A DNA stretch of 64,000 nt from 21-14-0-10-47-8 sp966211455 (GCA_966211455.1 CBIHNI010000009.1:1-64000), one strand, 5' to 3'. Shown: positions 16,201-25,419, numbered from the stretch's first letter. Numbers and translations: made by a program. Notes: generated from the sequence alone by a model not told the origin.

Positions 16201-17799
16201 TTACTTCGCTGCCGGCCGCTGCTGCTCGATGTATTCGTCATAGGTGATATGGTTGTCGTACACCACGCCCGTATCGATTTCGATAATTCGGTTTGCCACG
16301 GTCTGCACAAACTCGTGATCGTGCGATGTGAAGATCACATTTCCTTTGAAGCGCTTGATGCCTTCGTTGACCGCCGAGATGCTTTCCAGATCCAAGTGGC
16401 TGGTCGGACCATCCAGCAGAACCACATTCGCACCCGATAGCATCAGCTTTGAAAGCATGCAGCGAACCTTTTCGCCCCCCGACAGAACCGAAGGTTTCTT
16501 TAATGCGTCGTTGCCGCTGAAAAGCATTTTACCCAAGAACCCGCGCAGGAAAGATTCGTCTTTATCGTCCGAATACTGACGAAGCCAATTTACCAAGGTG
16601 TCTTCATTGCCCATAAAGTATTTCGAATTGTCGGCTGGCAAATAGGCCACCGAAGTCGTAATCCCCCAGGTCAGTTTTCCAGAATCGGGCTTCACCTCAC
16701 CCGCCAAGATATCCAGCAACAAGGTCTTCGCCAAATCGTTGCGACCCACCAGCGCGATCTTATCGCCGTTTTTCACCGTGAACGAGATGTTCTTTAAAAG
16801 CTCGGTGCCCTCAACGGTCTTTGAAATTCCTTCGACTGTCAGTACGTCATTGCCAAGCGCACGCTTCGGCTCGAAACCCACGAAGGGTTGTTTGCGGCTC
16901 GACGTCGGCATATCGTGAAACTCGAGCTTTTCGAGCTGCTTTTGGCGTGACGACGCCTGACGCGATTTCGAAGCATTGGCGCTGAAACGTTGGATGAAAG
17001 ACTTCAGCTCCTCGGCTTTGTCCGAGCTTTTTTTGTTTTGCTCTGACAACAGTCTCTGCTTCAATTCGCTGGCCTGTTTCCAGAAATCATAATTGCCGGT
17101 GAAAGCCGTAACCTTGCCGAAGTCGATATCGGCAATGTGCGAGCAAACCTTGTTCAAGAAATGACGATCGTGCGAGATCACGATCACCGTGTGCTGGAAA
17201 GTTTCTAGGAAATTTTCCAGCCACTGGATCGCGTAGATATCCAGGTGATTCGTCGGCTCGTCGAGCAGCAAAATATCCGGCTGGCCGAACAAGGCTTGTG
17301 CCAAAAGTACCTTAACCTTATCGCCTGGGATCAGCTCTTTCATTTTCAAACCGTGAAGGCTGTCTGGGATCCCAAGACCCGCCAGCATGGTGCCGGCTTC
17401 CGATTCGGCTTCCCAACCGTTCAGCTCGGCAAATTGTGCTTCCAATTCAGAGGCGCGCTCGCCATCCGCATCTGAAAAATCAGGTTTTGCGTACAGCTGA
17501 TTTTTCTCTTCCATGATCGCGTACAAGCGGCCATTTCCCATGAGCACGGTTTCAAGCGCCGTGTGCTCTTCGTAAGCAAAGTGATCTTGTTTTAAAACTG
17601 ACAAGCGCAGCTTGGGATCGCGGATGACCTCGCCCGTGTTGGGTTCGATTTCTTGCGCTAAGATTTTCAGGAAAGTGGATTTACCGGCGCCATTGGCCCC
17701 GATCAAGCCATAGCAATTGCCAGGCGTGAATTTGACGTTCACTTCTTCAAATAGTTTCTTGCCGCCGAAACTGAGGCTGATATTGGATGTGCTGATCAT
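16201..17799 (-). CDS. ABC-F ATPase, YbiT-like
   Basis: The 532-aa protein has two ABC nucleotide-binding domains and no membrane segment, the ABC-F layout of translation factors acting at the ribosomal E-site. The first domain has Walker A GANGAGKS (34-41), a non-canonical signature ELIPGDKVKVLLAQALF and Walker B ILLLDEPTNHLD. The second has an aberrant Walker A (GRNDLAKT), a canonical signature LSGGEKVR and a Walker B ending LLDGPTSHLD, with Gly where catalytic Glu is usual. The first-domain signature variant is typical of the YbiT subgroup. The upstream region has inverted GAGAC/GTCTC arms around a TATAGT -10-like box. Confidence 0.9.
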   Translation of the reverse strand: MISTSNISLSFGGKKLFEEVNVKFTPGNCYGLIGANGAGKSTFLKILAQEIEPNTGEVIRDPKLRLSVLKQDHFAYEEHTALETVLMGNGRLYAIMEEKNQLYAKPDFSDADGERASELEAQFAELNGWEAESEAGTMLAGLGIPDSLHGLKMKELIPGDKVKVLLAQALFGQPDILLLDEPTNHLDIYAIQWLENFLETFQHTVIVISHDRHFLNKVCSHIADIDFGKVTAFTGNYDFWKQASELKQRLLSEQNKKSSDKAEELKSFIQRFSANASKSRQASSRQKQLEKLEFHDMPTSSRKQPFVGFEPKRALGNDVLTVEGISKTVEGTELLKNISFTVKNGDKIALVGRNDLAKTLLLDILAGEVKPDSGKLTWGITTSVAYLPADNSKYFMGNEDTLVNWLRQYSDDKDESFLRGFLGKMLFSGNDALKKPSVLSGGEKVRCMLSKLMLSGANVVLLDGPTSHLDLESISAVNEGIKRFKGNVIFTSHDHEFVQTVANRIIEIDTGVVYDNHITYDEYIEQQRPAAK

Positions 17800-17901
17800 A
17801 GAGCGCGAGACTATACTCTAATTTGTCTCACTAGACGAGCACAGAAGCTACTTTATTGATTTTATTGAAAATTTCATACGTCTTTGCCAATCTACACGCA
17901 G

Positions 17902-18096
17902 ATGATCAACCTTCGTAAAACTCTTTTTGATGCTCATCAAATTTTAGAGAATGCCAATATCAGCCATGCTCTTATCGGAGGCTTTGCTTTAGCCGTATAT
18001 GGCAGTCATCGCGCCACTGCCGATATCGATTTTCTGGCCGATAGTTCAAAAAAAGAGATGATCTTTTTGACGAATGGACGACCATCCAACAGATAA
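17902..18096 (+). pseudogene. Truncated AbiEii-like nucleotidyltransferase
   Basis: ATG 17902 begins a nucleotidyltransferase N-terminus with an intact GGFALAVYGSHRATADIDFL core (20 residues). After about 55 residues it runs into a frame that ends at 18096. The family needs about 200 more residues, including the third acidic residue and the lysine region, and I do not find them in any frame nearby. A different frame across 18060-18110 reads DDLFDEWTTIQQ, so a frameshift plus deletion is likely. It is a second, non-functional relative of the nucleotidyltransferase at 1380-2180. Confidence 0.75.
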
Positions 18097-18214
18097 GCAA
18101 GAGTTCACCATGACGATGGAAGAATATTTTCAGTTTCTTGAACAGTACTGGGAAATATTCGGCGATCCACCCGAACCACCGCGAAAAATCGAATATAAAT
18201 TGATCTTGCTTTGA
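18074..18214 (+). CDS. Small 46-aa acidic protein after nucleotidyltransferase remnant
   Basis: ATG 18074 opens a 46-codon frame overlapping the end of the broken nucleotidyltransferase. The product has a well-formed amphipathic helix (MTMEEYFQFLEQYWEIFG) followed by DPPEPPRK. The helix and the proline-basic tail look selected, not random. No clear ribosome binding site is visible. It could be a small partner (antitoxin-like) of nucleotidyltransferase modules, or the remnant of one. Confidence 0.4.
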   Translation: MDDHPTDKQEFTMTMEEYFQFLEQYWEIFGDPPEPPRKIEYKLILL

Positions 18215-18310
18215 CCGGAAACAGGGTCTGCGGCCCGCTGGCCTGACACCCTGGCACCAATAGACTAGTGACTTAGTCTATTGCCGCTTCGGTGACCGCC
18301 AGCGTTGCCG
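18215..18310. repeat. Composite repeat block: dispersed motif, hairpin, REP-like unit
   Basis: Three elements abut. CCGGAAACAGG ... CCTGGCAC (18215-18257) is the reverse complement of the motif at 3840-3865. A perfect 10-bp stem CAATAGACTA/TAGTCTATTG with a 6-nt loop spans 18258-18283. A REP-like unit GCCGCTTCGGTGACCG with downstream GTTGCCG (18283-18310) matches 23 of 28 positions of a segment inside the HNH gene at 30410-30437. It lies just beyond the stop of the gene at 18316. Confidence 0.55.
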
Positions 18311-18315
18311 ATCTC

Positions 18316-19410
18316 CTATTGCGAGATCAGGGGCAGGATCTCGAATGCCAAAGTTTTGGCTTTGGGTGTGACTTTTTGTTCTAGGCAAGGGCCCACGATC
18401 ATGAAGTTCACGTTTCCAGCAATTTGCTCGATTGGGTCTTTTGCCAGATACTTTTCACTTGGGGTCATCAGCGGGGCTTTGAGTTTGATTTTCTCTAAGG
18501 CTGTTTCCAAATCTTGCGAGCTGTAGTTCAAACAATCTCCCGTCGAAAAACCGACAAAGAGCCATGTCGGAAATTCAGCGATCAGTTCGGATAGCTCGGT
18601 CGCGGAAAAAGTACCTTCAGGTTGGCTGATTTTATTGAAGGCTTCCGCCAAGTGTTTTGAGTAGTAGTAACCTGATCCCCCCACATGGAATTGCAGGTAC
18701 TCAGACTTGGGATACTCCGCTTGCATCAATTTATGAAAAGCCTTCCAGATCAAAAGTGCGTAGGACTTCTTCAAGTCTGCAGACGCGGGCTCGAGCTTCA
18801 AGAAAAGCGGGCCGTATTCTTCATTCACGAAAAGATACTGCGCAGCTTTTTCTGCCAAGGACAGCTTTTCGATATCGCTGAGACTTTCAATCGGAAGCAT
18901 ATTGTAAACCCAGTTGATATTAAAGTCCAAGGACATACCAAATCCGATATGATCACCGGCTTCACCTGAAAGAGACAGGCTTTCTTGGTGCACCTTCGGA
19001 AACAGCGGCAGATAGCCTTTTCCCAATTGCAGTCCAATGTATTGCTGCACAGTTAAGACCATCGTTTGACCAATGGTCGCGGTGATCTGTGAAACGTCGC
19101 CCTCTTGCAGGACCGTTTTCCCGCCGGATAAATAAAGCGTATCCCCAATGAAGATATCATATTTACTTTTCAGTACCGCGCAGCCTGGGGTCTGACTCAA
19201 GACCGTAAGCTTCGAATTAAAGCTATAGCTTGAAGGAGTTCCATCGAATCGACCCTGAGCCGGCAGTCCGGGGTTGAATTTCATATTGTAGATTTCATCC
19301 ACCTTGGTCGTGATCTGGCAGTTGATGGCCAAATCTTTGGCATTGTCGAGTGCTTTTGCTGATTGCATCGCGGTCAGCAGCAGGGACAGGGTCAGTAATT
19401 GTGTTTTCAT
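18316..19410 (-). CDS. Secreted hypothetical protein
   Basis: The 364-aa protein has a signal peptide (1-20, ending SAKA). The mature part begins with Cys-containing beta-strands (AINCQITTKVDEIYNMKF) and turns helical after about residue 170. I recognise no domain. It is divergent from a LysR regulator gene at 19517, with about 105 bp between starts, so that regulator may control it. The stop sits directly next to the REP-like unit at 18283-18310. Confidence 0.75.
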   Translation of the reverse strand: MKTQLLTLSLLLTAMQSAKALDNAKDLAINCQITTKVDEIYNMKFNPGLPAQGRFDGTPSSYSFNSKLTVLSQTPGCAVLKSKYDIFIGDTLYLSGGKTVLQEGDVSQITATIGQTMVLTVQQYIGLQLGKGYLPLFPKVHQESLSLSGEAGDHIGFGMSLDFNINWVYNMLPIESLSDIEKLSLAEKAAQYLFVNEEYGPLFLKLEPASADLKKSYALLIWKAFHKLMQAEYPKSEYLQFHVGGSGYYYSKHLAEAFNKISQPEGTFSATELSELIAEFPTWLFVGFSTGDCLNYSSQDLETALEKIKLKAPLMTPSEKYLAKDPIEQIAGNVNFMIVGPCLEQKVTPKAKTLAFEILPLISQ

Positions 19411-19516
19411 TTGTTCTTCCTTTGTTAAAAGTTGGTCGTGATCGACAAGAGAGGTTTTAGGCCTTTTTGCAAATGAAATAAAATTAATTGATATAATGAA
19501 ACAATCGATTTATCTA

Positions 19517-20383
19517 ATGTCTATGAGCTCGCTCTCTTCAACTCATTTGGATGCCTTTATCGCGGTCGCCCGGCTTGGAAACTTCACCAAAGCGGCCGAA
19601 TCCCTGCACGTCACCCAATCAGCCCTGTCACAGCGGATTTTAAACCTTGAAGAAGAGCTGGGCACCACCCTGTTTATCCGGGATCGTGCGGGCCTGAAGC
19701 TGACCGAAGCGGCTCTGCAGCTGGTGCAGTACTGTCAGATCAAATCACATCTTGAAGAAGAGTTTTTGCATTCGATCCAAAATGCGCATCAAAAGACCTT
19801 GAAGGGCCTGATCCGCATCGGTGGCTTTTCTTCGGTGACCGCATCCATCTTGGTACCGCTTTTGACCGAGTTTTCGAAAAAACATCCCGGCGTGCGCTTT
19901 CAGGTTTTGACCCGCGAATTTGATGATCTCTTTCAACTGCTGAAAAGCGGACAGATCGATTACATGATTTTGGACGATCGCTTGGACCGTGATGAATTGG
20001 AACGCGTGCCACTTGGCAAAGAGCAAAATTTTCTGACCAAGAAAGCCAAGGCCCCTCTGGAGCGCGAAATCTATCTGGATCATGATGAAAAAGACGAGGT
20101 GACGCTCAAATACCTGAAACAGTTTAAAATGAAGTCCAAAGAGATGGAACGCTTTTACCTGGACGACATCTATGGTCTGCTGGAAGGCGTGAAAAACGGT
20201 CTGGGCATGGCCGTCCTGCCGAAGCATTTAATCAAACACGAACGTGCGATCGAGATCCTGCACGAAGATCAATGCCTTGAGATCCCCGTGTACTTGTATT
20301 TCTTCACCCACCCCTATTACAGCAAGCTCCATCACGAGTTTCTGAAAACCTTAGAGATCGATTTCAAAGCCCGTTTGACGTAA
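19517..20383 (+). CDS. LysR-family transcriptional regulator
   Basis: The protein has a canonical LysR helix-turn-helix (HLDAFIAVARLGNFTKAAES, then VTQSALSQRI, about residues 8-40) and a C-terminal effector domain with GVKNGLGMAVLPKH. The frame could open at ATG 19496, but that ATG overlaps a TATAAT at 19492-19497 which looks like the -10 box. I therefore prefer ATG 19517, giving 288 aa. A TTGCAA at 19467 is a weak -35. The secreted protein genes on both sides (18316 and 20499) are candidate targets. Confidence 0.9.
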   Translation: MSMSSLSSTHLDAFIAVARLGNFTKAAESLHVTQSALSQRILNLEEELGTTLFIRDRAGLKLTEAALQLVQYCQIKSHLEEEFLHSIQNAHQKTLKGLIRIGGFSSVTASILVPLLTEFSKKHPGVRFQVLTREFDDLFQLLKSGQIDYMILDDRLDRDELERVPLGKEQNFLTKKAKAPLEREIYLDHDEKDEVTLKYLKQFKMKSKEMERFYLDDIYGLLEGVKNGLGMAVLPKHLIKHERAIEILHEDQCLEIPVYLYFFTHPYYSKLHHEFLKTLEIDFKARLT

Positions 20384-20498
20384 ATTTTGCCATTCCATTT
20401 CGGCATGTCAGATATTCGCTCTCTAAAATAGCACGCCGCCCCGATCACTCGTATAAGCGATGTCAGAACTCAACCCATCTTTCACAAAGGAGAAAGAA

Positions 20499-20915
20499 AT
20501 GAAAAAGCAGTTTTTGACTTTCGCAACCCTTCTGATCTGTTCGGTCGCCGCGCAAGCCCGCTCTGGCGTTTGCACTTACATGAACAATCAACGCAGCTAC
20601 GACGGGAACTTCCTAACTGAAACCCGCGTGTTCTTGAACTGCGCCGGGGAACTGGTGACCTTGATCGGATCGAACGTTTATGTCGGCTGCAAGCCGCAGA
20701 ACACATTGGCAAAATTCGCCGACCAACTGATCCCAGGACAAAAAGTGTTGCTCGAAACAAAGCTTGAAGGCGTTTCATCGATTGATGGATCCAGCTCTCA
20801 ACGCGAATTTGTCGATATTGCCTTGAGCGAAACTTACGTCGGCTTAGAGCGCCCGACAGCAATCCATCACGGAAAACCATTTCAATGCGATTCGACCCAA
20901 GTCGAAGTGCACTGA
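20499..20915 (+). CDS. Secreted hypothetical protein
   Basis: ATG 20499 follows AAAGGAGAAAG, so the upstream in-frame ATG at 20460 is rejected. The 138-aa product has a signal peptide (1-20, ending AAQA) and four cysteines in the mature region (GVCTYM, LNCAG, VGCKP, QCDST), probably two disulfides. It is beta-rich and unrecognised. It lies 115 nt downstream of the LysR gene. Confidence 0.75.
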   Translation: MKKQFLTFATLLICSVAAQARSGVCTYMNNQRSYDGNFLTETRVFLNCAGELVTLIGSNVYVGCKPQNTLAKFADQLIPGQKVLLETKLEGVSSIDGSSSQREFVDIALSETYVGLERPTAIHHGKPFQCDSTQVEVH

Positions 20916-20939
20916 TTTCTTTAAAGCGCTAAGGATTTT

Positions 20940-20978
20940 GCGGCGAGCGGCGGGTCAGGCGGAAGCTGACCTCGCCGC
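20940..20978. repeat. GC-rich imperfect palindrome
   Basis: The outer stem GCGGCGA/TCGCCGC and inner stem GGTCAG/CTGACC are separated by a 6-nt bulge on the 5' side, with a GCGGAAG loop. There is no T-tract. It lies between two same-strand genes and may be an mRNA-stabilising or REP-like element. Confidence 0.5.
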
Positions 20979-21034
20979 GGGCCGAACTAGAAAAAAAGCT
21001 TCAAATCCTTTGTCATTTGCGCGAGGATGCCGGC

Positions 21035-22060
21035 ATGAAAAACCACAAGACTTTCTCTTCTTTTTCTCTGGCTCGGGTTGTTTCATGCGGAACCACCTGT
21101 TTGACTCTTACTGCGGCTTTGTTTTTGGCATCGTGCTCGGGATCCGGATCGGGTTCGGAAAATTCGGGCGGCGCGAATCAAGGATTGGGTGACTCGGATT
21201 CGGGATATATCTATTACAGTGGCGGCACGAAAGCGAAAGCCGTGAATTTATCGACGGGAGCTTCGAAAGATCTGGATCGCTCCGAGCGCGCGACCCCAGC
21301 GTTCGATGGCTCCGAGTGGTTCGGTTTTTCGTATGCCCGGCGCATCGATGATCGCATCGACGATCTCACTTTCTACGATGCGAACGGAGTCGTGAAATCG
21401 ACAATGGCCGTGGGCTCATCCTTACATGGATACATCAAACCGGCCGCCGACAAGCAGATGCTCGCCTTTATGTGGGCGAATGAAAATGCGGGCGAAAGTT
21501 ACACCGAACCAAAATTAACCATTGCCAAAAGAAACGGTCAGATTCTGACACGCTTTAATGGGGCCACGGCTTTTACATGGACCGCGGGCGGAAAGCTCTT
21601 GGTCGCGATCGGTTCAACTTTGCACATCACCAGTGACCTTGGAAACACGTCTTCCGCGATTCACACCTTTACCGGAAAAATTGGCGATATTGCCGTTCAT
21701 CCGGATGAAAGACGGATTGCGGTTTCAGTCTATGTGTCTGGCACCGATAACGAGTGGCATATTTGGTTGATCAACGTGGATGGCTCCGGACTGCGCCAGT
21801 TTACGACCTCGGATCTGAACGAAACCGATGCAGTCTGGGTTGGAAACACGAATACTTTGCTGGTGCGATCAGGGGTCGAAACTCATCTGACAGGTCCTTC
21901 GGGTTGCCCGACACTTTATGCACTGGACACAGCTTATGCCGGGATCATTCGTCCTTCATGGACCGAAACCAGCTATATGCGCAAGGTTCGATATACCGAA
22001 AACGGTGTGACCTCTGATGTTTGCCCGTTTAGCCCCTTGGTGTGGGTGCCTCGTCTCTGA
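21035..22060 (+). CDS. Lipoprotein with PD40/TolB-like propeller repeats
   Basis: ATG 21035 gives a 341-aa protein; a TTG at 21017 would add six residues. The signal ends in a lipobox LASC (about residues 33-36), then a Ser/Gly-rich linker. The mature part contains propeller blades, for example IGDIAVHPDERRIAVSVYV and DNEWHIWLINVDGSGLRQFT, the latter a classic PD40 repeat. It is probably a membrane-anchored binding protein. Its last 32 bases overlap the end of the convergent JmjC-like gene. Confidence 0.75.
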   Translation: MKNHKTFSSFSLARVVSCGTTCLTLTAALFLASCSGSGSGSENSGGANQGLGDSDSGYIYYSGGTKAKAVNLSTGASKDLDRSERATPAFDGSEWFGFSYARRIDDRIDDLTFYDANGVVKSTMAVGSSLHGYIKPAADKQMLAFMWANENAGESYTEPKLTIAKRNGQILTRFNGATAFTWTAGGKLLVAIGSTLHITSDLGNTSSAIHTFTGKIGDIAVHPDERRIAVSVYVSGTDNEWHIWLINVDGSGLRQFTTSDLNETDAVWVGNTNTLLVRSGVETHLTGPSGCPTLYALDTAYAGIIRPSWTETSYMRKVRYTENGVTSDVCPFSPLVWVPRL

Positions 22061-22970
22061 TGGCGAGATCGCCTTCGGTGGCACCAAGAATATCGGCCGC
22101 CTGCCAATTCGGTAAATCCTGAACCAGATCCGCGAGCAGAACGTCAAAGTTCTGTTCGGCCATTTGGCGACGTTCTGGATCAGTCGAAGTCACTCCGTCT
22201 GCAAGCTCGCGCCATTCGGGTGACATCATCAAACGTGAACGCAAAGCTAAGGTCAAAAGATCGATCCAGGTCGGCTGACTGTAAGTGAAATTCAATGCCA
22301 TCGCTTCACCCGTCGCTTCGGTGCTGTGCCAATAACCTCGCGGTACAAATAACAAAGAGCCAGGCTTCAATACGATTTTCTGACTGTCTTTTGGCATCTG
22401 GGTCGGCATCGGTACGGCCGCGTAAGACGCGAGCTCGGGATCGATTTCTTGCCCCATGGTAAAGCGCTGGGTTGGATTTTCGACGTTCTCGTTCGGCGCC
22501 AGCCACCAGGTTTTGATCCCCTGTAATTGCAAAACGAAATTGATATTCTGATCAAAGTGCGGAGCCGTCCCCTTGCCATCCGGGGTTGCGTAAACCATGC
22601 AGCGAGCATGGGTCGATGTCGGCAGACCCAAATCCTTGGCGATCGCCTGCAGCCAGATCTGAAGCTCGGGGGAAATGCGCTGAACTTCGTTGAACAAAAG
22701 TGCCATTCGATTTGAAAAAAGCTTACGCGCATCGGTGGCAGTGGTGTGAATGGCGCTGGATTCGTCCGAGACATCGGGTAGATGCGCCTGGATTTGATGG
22801 GGCCAAGAATTCAAAAGCGCGTCCAAAGAGGAAAGAAAAGGAAGACTTGTCAGGCTTTGGACGCTGGCGCCAAGACCATGCACCACAAAGGGTTCATGGG
22901 GCCAATTTTGAGATCGAAAATCATCAACCGAATGGGGAGCCACCAGAGCCGAAAGGCCTTTATTTTTCAT
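22029..22970 (-). CDS. JmjC/cupin 2-oxoglutarate oxygenase (RoxA/YcfD-like)
   Basis: The 313-aa protein has the double-stranded beta-helix metal site of JmjC-type hydroxylases: HFD (H138, D140) in GTAPHFDQNINF, and the distal H215 in VPRGYWHSTEATG. Bacterial members such as YcfD hydroxylate a ribosomal protein arginine. It has the usual N-terminal segment and a C-terminal helical region with a DPERRQMAEQNF stretch. No signal peptide. The substrate is not shown by sequence. Confidence 0.85.
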   Translation of the reverse strand: MKNKGLSALVAPHSVDDFRSQNWPHEPFVVHGLGASVQSLTSLPFLSSLDALLNSWPHQIQAHLPDVSDESSAIHTTATDARKLFSNRMALLFNEVQRISPELQIWLQAIAKDLGLPTSTHARCMVYATPDGKGTAPHFDQNINFVLQLQGIKTWWLAPNENVENPTQRFTMGQEIDPELASYAAVPMPTQMPKDSQKIVLKPGSLLFVPRGYWHSTEATGEAMALNFTYSQPTWIDLLTLALRSRLMMSPEWRELADGVTSTDPERRQMAEQNFDVLLADLVQDLPNWQAADILGATEGDLAIRDEAPTPRG

Positions 22971-23087
22971 GGCGGCATTCTGACATTGGGGGCCGCATTA
23001 CACACGTAGAATTTGCGGACGCGAAAAACTTGCCTTATGCCCGCCCTTCTGGACGAGCCCGGCAAGCTGTGGTACTGATGAAAAGGA

Positions 23088-23498
23088 ATGATGAAACTAT
23101 CAAACGACCGCGATAATATTGGCCAGATCTCTTCCGCTCTGATGAAGGTTCATAAGATGATTCTCGAGCATCTGATGGAAGCCCGCGAGCAGGCCACTAA
23201 AACCTTGATTTCACCCAACGAACGCCTGAACCTTCTGCTGAACGACCCCGAATTTGCGTGGCTGCGTGCTTTGAGCCAGCTGATCGCCTATGTGGATGAA
23301 ATCTATTTCCAAAAAGAAGCGATTCTGGAATCTCAACTGGAAGATGTTCTAAACAAAGTCGAAAGCCTGTTTTCGCTGCAAAACGAGTCCGAGTTCACCT
23401 ATCGCTACAAGCAGGCCGTAACCTCAATTCCGGACTTGATGATGGCCCATGGCCATTTGAAGGTCGCCTTGAAAAACGCCAAGCCGGTTGTGAACTGA
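23088..23498 (+). CDS. Conserved-looking helical hypothetical protein
   Basis: The 136-aa protein is entirely helical in character and acidic, without a signal peptide. AAGGA lies just upstream of ATG 23088. I do not recognise a family. It is 3 nt upstream of the PhyH-like oxygenase gene and clearly co-transcribed with it, so a supporting role is possible. It is divergent from the JmjC gene (117 bp between starts). Confidence 0.7.
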   Translation: MMKLSNDRDNIGQISSALMKVHKMILEHLMEAREQATKTLISPNERLNLLLNDPEFAWLRALSQLIAYVDEIYFQKEAILESQLEDVLNKVESLFSLQNESEFTYRYKQAVTSIPDLMMAHGHLKVALKNAKPVVN

Positions 23499-23501
23499 CG
23501 C

Positions 23502-24431
23502 ATGTTAAAGTCCAAGATTCAAAAAGCTCTTCGCGCCATCTTTATCGACGGTAACACCTATCGCATTTGGCAGATTCTGAACAAAACGGATCTGATGCGC
23601 ATCATCTCGGTGATCAAACGAAGCTTCAACTTTCGCTTGCTGCAAAAACGCCAAAAGGTGTTGCAGCAGGTTTCCCTGCCGCCGCAGGTGCAGAAGACTC
23701 TTCAAGATTTGCAGACCAACGGTTACGCCAAGGTCGATCATCTGATTCCGGCCGAGATTATGAACGAGCTTGCTTTGTACGTAGGAAAAAAGCTGGAGCA
23801 GGTCGATATTCTTAAAAATAAACAGGCCGTGCAGACGAAAGATTTCTGGGTTCGCCTTTCAGATGACGATCAGGCGCAGGGGCTTACGACCGCAAATCCT
23901 TTGGTGAAAGTCAGCCTGCAAGAGGACATCTTGAAACTGGCTGGCGCCTATGTTCAGCAGGCTCCTTATTTGGATTACGTGCTTTTAACTTACTCGACGC
24001 CGAAAGATCAGCCGCTGCAGTCGTCACAGCTTTGGCACACCGACCGCGACAACGATCGTATGTTGAAGATGTTTATTTACTTCACGGACGTGCTGGAAGA
24101 TGGCGACGGGCCTTTTACTTTCTTTCCGAAAAAACCTTCAGCGAAAATTCACAACTCTTTTTTCCGCCGTCACCTGAAAGATGACGAGGTCGCAAAAGAT
24201 ATTTCCCTGAACGATGCGCACCAGATGAAGGGGCGAAAGCTAACCGCTTTTGTCTGCGACACCAGCGTTTGTTATCACATGGGAAGTCGGGTTTCGCCGG
24301 GCCACCACCGCTTGATGCTGACCAGTCTGTATGTCGGCTTGCCGTCGGTGTATCCGATCAATCTCAAACCAAAAGTTCAGATCGTCAGCCCATTGTCAGC
24401 GCTGCAGCAAGCGTCCGTGCAGGCTTACTGA
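23502..24431 (+). CDS. PhyH-like 2-oxoglutarate dioxygenase
   Basis: The 309-aa protein has an iron site typical of phytanoyl-CoA dioxygenase-like enzymes: WHTDRDNDRM (H179, D181), a distal CYHMGSR (H259) and an arginine in GHHRLMLT (R270) for 2-oxoglutarate. The N-terminal 60 residues are basic and helical. These enzymes hydroxylate lipids or small metabolites; the substrate here is unknown. Its end overlaps the convergent solute-binding gene by 7 nt. Confidence 0.75.
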   Translation: MLKSKIQKALRAIFIDGNTYRIWQILNKTDLMRIISVIKRSFNFRLLQKRQKVLQQVSLPPQVQKTLQDLQTNGYAKVDHLIPAEIMNELALYVGKKLEQVDILKNKQAVQTKDFWVRLSDDDQAQGLTTANPLVKVSLQEDILKLAGAYVQQAPYLDYVLLTYSTPKDQPLQSSQLWHTDRDNDRMLKMFIYFTDVLEDGDGPFTFFPKKPSAKIHNSFFRRHLKDDEVAKDISLNDAHQMKGRKLTAFVCDTSVCYHMGSRVSPGHHRLMLTSLYVGLPSVYPINLKPKVQIVSPLSALQQASVQAY

Positions 24432-25216
24432 GATTCGAAGTGCAGCTGATCTTTCGGAAGTTCCTGTATGCCGTTGGCCTGCAGATGCTCTTTGATGATC
24501 CCAGTGTTCGCCATGATGGTCAGCTGCTTGTTAAAGCGTTCGTAAAAAGATTTGTCCGCTTTTTCTTTATTAAAATAAATGACGAATTTTTCGATCTTCA
24601 GATTGATCGTCGGTTTCACGGTGGTGATCTTATTTTTTTTGATCGAATACAAACCCGGCAGGTCGCTGGTCAGCACAAAAGCATTTTTCTCGTAGCGACC
24701 GGCACCCAGTTTTTTAAATAAGATATCGATCGTGCGCTCTTCACCAACCTTGAGACCCGGATAATCTTTGGCGAGCTTATCCAAAACTTTCTTCGATCCG
24801 GATGACGCCACGGTGTAACCCTTCCAGCCTTTCAGATCTTCCAGCTTTTGAATGTTCTTGGTGTCTTTGTGCAGCCATAAAATCTGATAAGAACTGTAGA
24901 TCGGAATGGTCGGAAGCGCGTATCCGTTGCGCTCCTCATTGCGGATCAGGGTCATCACCATCGGCGTGCGGCCGCTTTTCAAAGCCAGGGTTAAACGCTT
25001 CAACGGCCAAATCTCAAAACCGCATTTCTCTTTGATGCGTTGACAGGCATCCAAAATAATATCCACCATCGCACCTTTGATTTTGCCGTTTTCGGTGTAA
25101 TTGATCGGAGGATACTCTTGCCCGTAGAACTTCCACTCGGCCGTGGCCGAAAGTGTGTGGAAGGTGAAAAGAAGGACGAGCCATATAAGTTTCATTGGCT
25201 CTAGGATGTACCCCAT
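24425..25216 (-). CDS. Periplasmic solute-binding protein, family 3 type
   Basis: I start at ATG 25216 (263 aa), which follows GAGG; ATG 25195 (MKLIWLV) is an equally possible start, and the longest frame begins at 25255. A signal peptide precedes AEWKFYGQEYPPINYTENGKIKG, the classic opening of polar-amino-acid-type binding proteins. The pattern ...GAMVDIILDACQRI... and ...DLKGWKGYTVASSGSKKVLDKL... fits that fold. No permease or ATPase is adjacent. Stand-alone members often act as sensors or scavenging proteins. Confidence 0.8.
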   Translation of the reverse strand: MGYILEPMKLIWLVLLFTFHTLSATAEWKFYGQEYPPINYTENGKIKGAMVDIILDACQRIKEKCGFEIWPLKRLTLALKSGRTPMVMTLIRNEERNGYALPTIPIYSSYQILWLHKDTKNIQKLEDLKGWKGYTVASSGSKKVLDKLAKDYPGLKVGEERTIDILFKKLGAGRYEKNAFVLTSDLPGLYSIKKNKITTVKPTINLKIEKFVIYFNKEKADKSFYERFNKQLTIMANTGIIKEHLQANGIQELPKDQLHFESQ

Positions 25217-25372
25217 GAACGGCCTCGGAGAAAGCAAATTTTGCGATACCCTCAACCCATCCCACTGGTCTTTCCGCTAGGCGGGATTTTCTTAGCATAA
25301 ACAAACTCTTAAGGAATCTTTCACGAAGTTGTCGCGAACTGAGAATCAACTTTCCAGGCATCTGGGTATTCT

Positions 25373-25391
25373 TCATTTTCCTGGAAAATGA
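25373..25391. promoter_or_regulatory. Near-perfect palindrome upstream of chemoreceptor
   Basis: TCATTTTCC (25373-25381) and GGAAAATGA (25383-25391) form 9-bp arms around one base, 28 nt before the chemoreceptor ATG. This geometry suits an operator. The binding protein is unknown. Confidence 0.35.
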
Positions 25392-25419
25392 TCCGAAAAC
25401 TTGAACGGAGGCCTTTGCT

